This document shows positions 33,835 to 34,810 of a DNA stretch of 34,810 bases, piece by piece (position 1 is the first letter of the stretch; each line of letters begins with the position of its first letter). This DNA is from Gemmatimonadales bacterium (GTDB lineage: Bacteria; Gemmatimonadota; Gemmatimonadetes; Gemmatimonadales; JACORV01), in contig JAUYOW010000099.1 in assembly GCA_030697825.1 (NCBI GenBank), forward strand, positions 1 through 34,810, given 5' to 3'. Below the pieces are notes generated by a model. It did no database searches and had not been told where the DNA came from. It worked only from the letters and a program-made list of their open reading frames with translations. Made by a program: the position numbers and the translations under genes.

Positions 33835-33850
33835 AACGGCTCGTGCCGGC

Positions 33851-34006
33851 GGCAGCTTCGATCCGAAGACCTTCTACGGGCGGAACGATCTCTGGTCGGC
33901 GGGCGTAGGAGTACGCGTGCGCACCGGTGGGGCGTTGCACCTCATGGGGTGTTACGGCGTCCTCGCGCAGGACGATTCGCCAGCATCCATGAACCACCGC
34001 CATTGA
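33851..34006 (+). pseudogene. C-terminal remnant of a beta-barrel-like outer-membrane protein
   Basis: Fifty-one codons and a TGA read SFDPKTFYGRNDLWSAGVGV then RVRTGGALHLMGCYGVLAQD. The alternating pattern and the LWSAGVGVRVRTG strand look like the last strands of an outer-membrane barrel protein. There is no start codon or ribosome site, and the upstream frame runs straight into the hydrolase gene. This is most likely a leftover 3' end. Confidence 0.45.
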
Positions 34007-34016
34007 GGCCGAGGCT

Positions 34017-34810
34017 GTGAAGCGAAGCATCGCCGTCCTGACGCTCGTCGCGGTAGTGGCAGGCTGTGGCTCCGACCCGGTCACGCCGCTGGGCCCGTTC
34101 ATGCTCGCGCTGAACGCCGGTGACGGCCAGACGGGCACCGTCGGGGCGGCGCTCGGAGCGCCGCTGTCGGTGCGGGTGACCAACGCCGACGGCCCGGTAG
34201 CGGGCGTGAGGGTGCGCTGGAGCGTGACGTCGGGAGGCGGCTCGGTGCCGCCTACGTCCGAGACGGGGGCGGATGGAGTGGCCGCCGCCACCTATACCCT
34301 CGGCACGACGGCCGGGACCAAGGCCGTGACGGCCACGGTCGGTGGCGGCGACTCGGTCGTCACGTTCAGCGCGACGGCGCTCCCCGGGCCGGCGCGACGG
34401 CTGGTCCGAAACTCGGGCGACGGGCAGTCGGCCTTCGCGGGCCAGGCTGCCGCGAGCCCGCTCGCGGCGGTCGTCCTCGACCAGTACAACAACGGCGTTC
34501 CGGGAGTCACGGTGACGTGGTCTGTCACGCTGGGCGGCGGTTCGGTCGCTCCAGCGGCTGCGATGACGGACTCGACGGGCATCGCCACAACTTTGTTCAC
34601 GACGGGCGCTGCGTTGGGCAGCCAGGCAGCAAGCGCCAGCGTCGCCGGCCTCGTCGGCTCGCCGGTTTCCTTCAGCGTGATCGCCACGGCGGCCATCACC
34701 TTCGTGACCTCGGTGCCCATCGCCCCCAACTACGGGATCCACGACACTTTCGTGCGAGACGGGCTCGCGTTCGTTTGCGCCTGGAACTCGGGGCTCCTGA
34801 TCTACGACGT
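34017..34810 (+). CDS. Lipoprotein with two bacterial Ig-like (Big_1-type) repeats and start of an LVIVD propeller, 3'-truncated
   Basis: Starts at GTG 34017 with GAGG about 4 nt upstream; it stays open to the window end (264 codons). Residues 1-17 are a lipoprotein signal with lipobox VAGC (Cys17). Two homologous Ig-like repeats follow, each with an AGDGQ or SGDGQ opening, a GV(R/T)VxWSVTxGGGSV strand pair, and a TGADGVA or TDSTGIA turn (about 25-120 and 120-220). The last 35 residues (IAPNYGIHDTFVRDGLAFVC, AWNSGLLIYDV) start an LVIVD-type propeller. A cell-surface binding or adhesion role is inferred. The product is exported and anchored in the outer envelope. Confidence 0.8.
   Translation, partial: MKRSIAVLTLVAVVAGCGSDPVTPLGPFMLALNAGDGQTGTVGAALGAPLSVRVTNADGPVAGVRVRWSVTSGGGSVPPTSETGADGVAAATYTLGTTAGTKAVTATVGGGDSVVTFSATALPGPARRLVRNSGDGQSAFAGQAAASPLAAVVLDQYNNGVPGVTVTWSVTLGGGSVAPAAAMTDSTGIATTLFTTGAALGSQAASASVAGLVGSPVSFSVIATAAITFVTSVPIAPNYGIHDTFVRDGLAFVCAWNSGLLIYD

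Overview
The window is high-G+C DNA, tightly packed with genes on both strands. It comes from a Gram-negative-like bacterium: there are Tat and lipoprotein signals, a periplasmic MsrP/MsrQ pair and a beta-barrel remnant. The mix of an M1 peptidase, a DPP-IV type S9 peptidase, PD40/TolB propeller pieces, an exo-sialidase-like protein, a Ser/Thr kinase tail and an Ig-like/LVIVD lipoprotein resembles Gemmatimonadota or a related soil/sediment phylum. That placement is an inference; no rRNA or tRNA gene was seen. Several broken genes and apparent frameshifts mean that either real decay or assembly indels are present.

Layout. 1-1208 (+): the 3' part of an M1 metallopeptidase running out of frame into a PD40 propeller remnant. 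1221-4768 (-): a secreted multicopper oxidase translationally coupled to a secreted amidohydrolase. 4768-5378: a scar with the tail of a large secreted protein (-) meeting the tail of a protein kinase (+). 5379-7973 (-): J-domain protein, proline dehydrogenase, cupin and DHH phosphoesterase. 7999-10377 (-): S9 peptidase. 10565-12723 (+): feoAB. 12910-13467 (+): an unusual EF-P. 13472-14227 (-): rhomboid protease. 14375-18769 (+): msrP, msrQ and a UvrD-type helicase with a DEDDh exonuclease domain embedded in it, followed by a decayed membrane-protein gene to 19201. 19211-22611 (-): glyoxylate shunt (aceB, aceA) and a yeast-type cytosine deaminase.

The centrepiece is 22718-31777 (-). This is one compact transcription unit running tetR > oah > SDR > dch > bzdN > bzdO > bzdP > bzdQ > small CxxC protein > had > hemerythrin. 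It encodes a class I, ATP-dependent benzoyl-CoA reductase (two Fe-S catalytic subunits and two ASKHA ATPase/activator subunits) and the three enzymes that take the dienoyl-CoA product to ring-opened 3-hydroxypimelyl-CoA: Dch, Had and Oah. Almost every junction is a 4-nt ATGA/GTGA overlap or a slightly longer one, so the proteins are probably made in fixed proportion. A near-consensus sigma-70 promoter (TTGACA, 16 bp, TAGAAT) precedes tetR, and a 19-bp imperfect palindrome covers its -10 box. The unit therefore looks autoregulated by its own TetR-family protein rather than by the known BzdR or BadR regulators. Three parts are not expected from the textbook clusters: a zinc ribbon on the C-terminus of Oah, an 85-residue CxxC protein, and a terminal hemerythrin. 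Aromatic ring degradation yields acetyl-CoA, and the adjacent aceB-aceA would let that carbon be assimilated. No benzoate-CoA ligase, ferredoxin or ferredoxin reductase lies in the window, so the pathway shown is incomplete at its entry and electron-supply steps.

31839-34810 (+): exo-sialidase-like protein, alpha/beta hydrolase, a beta-barrel tail remnant, and the start of an Ig-like/LVIVD lipoprotein that continues past the window edge.
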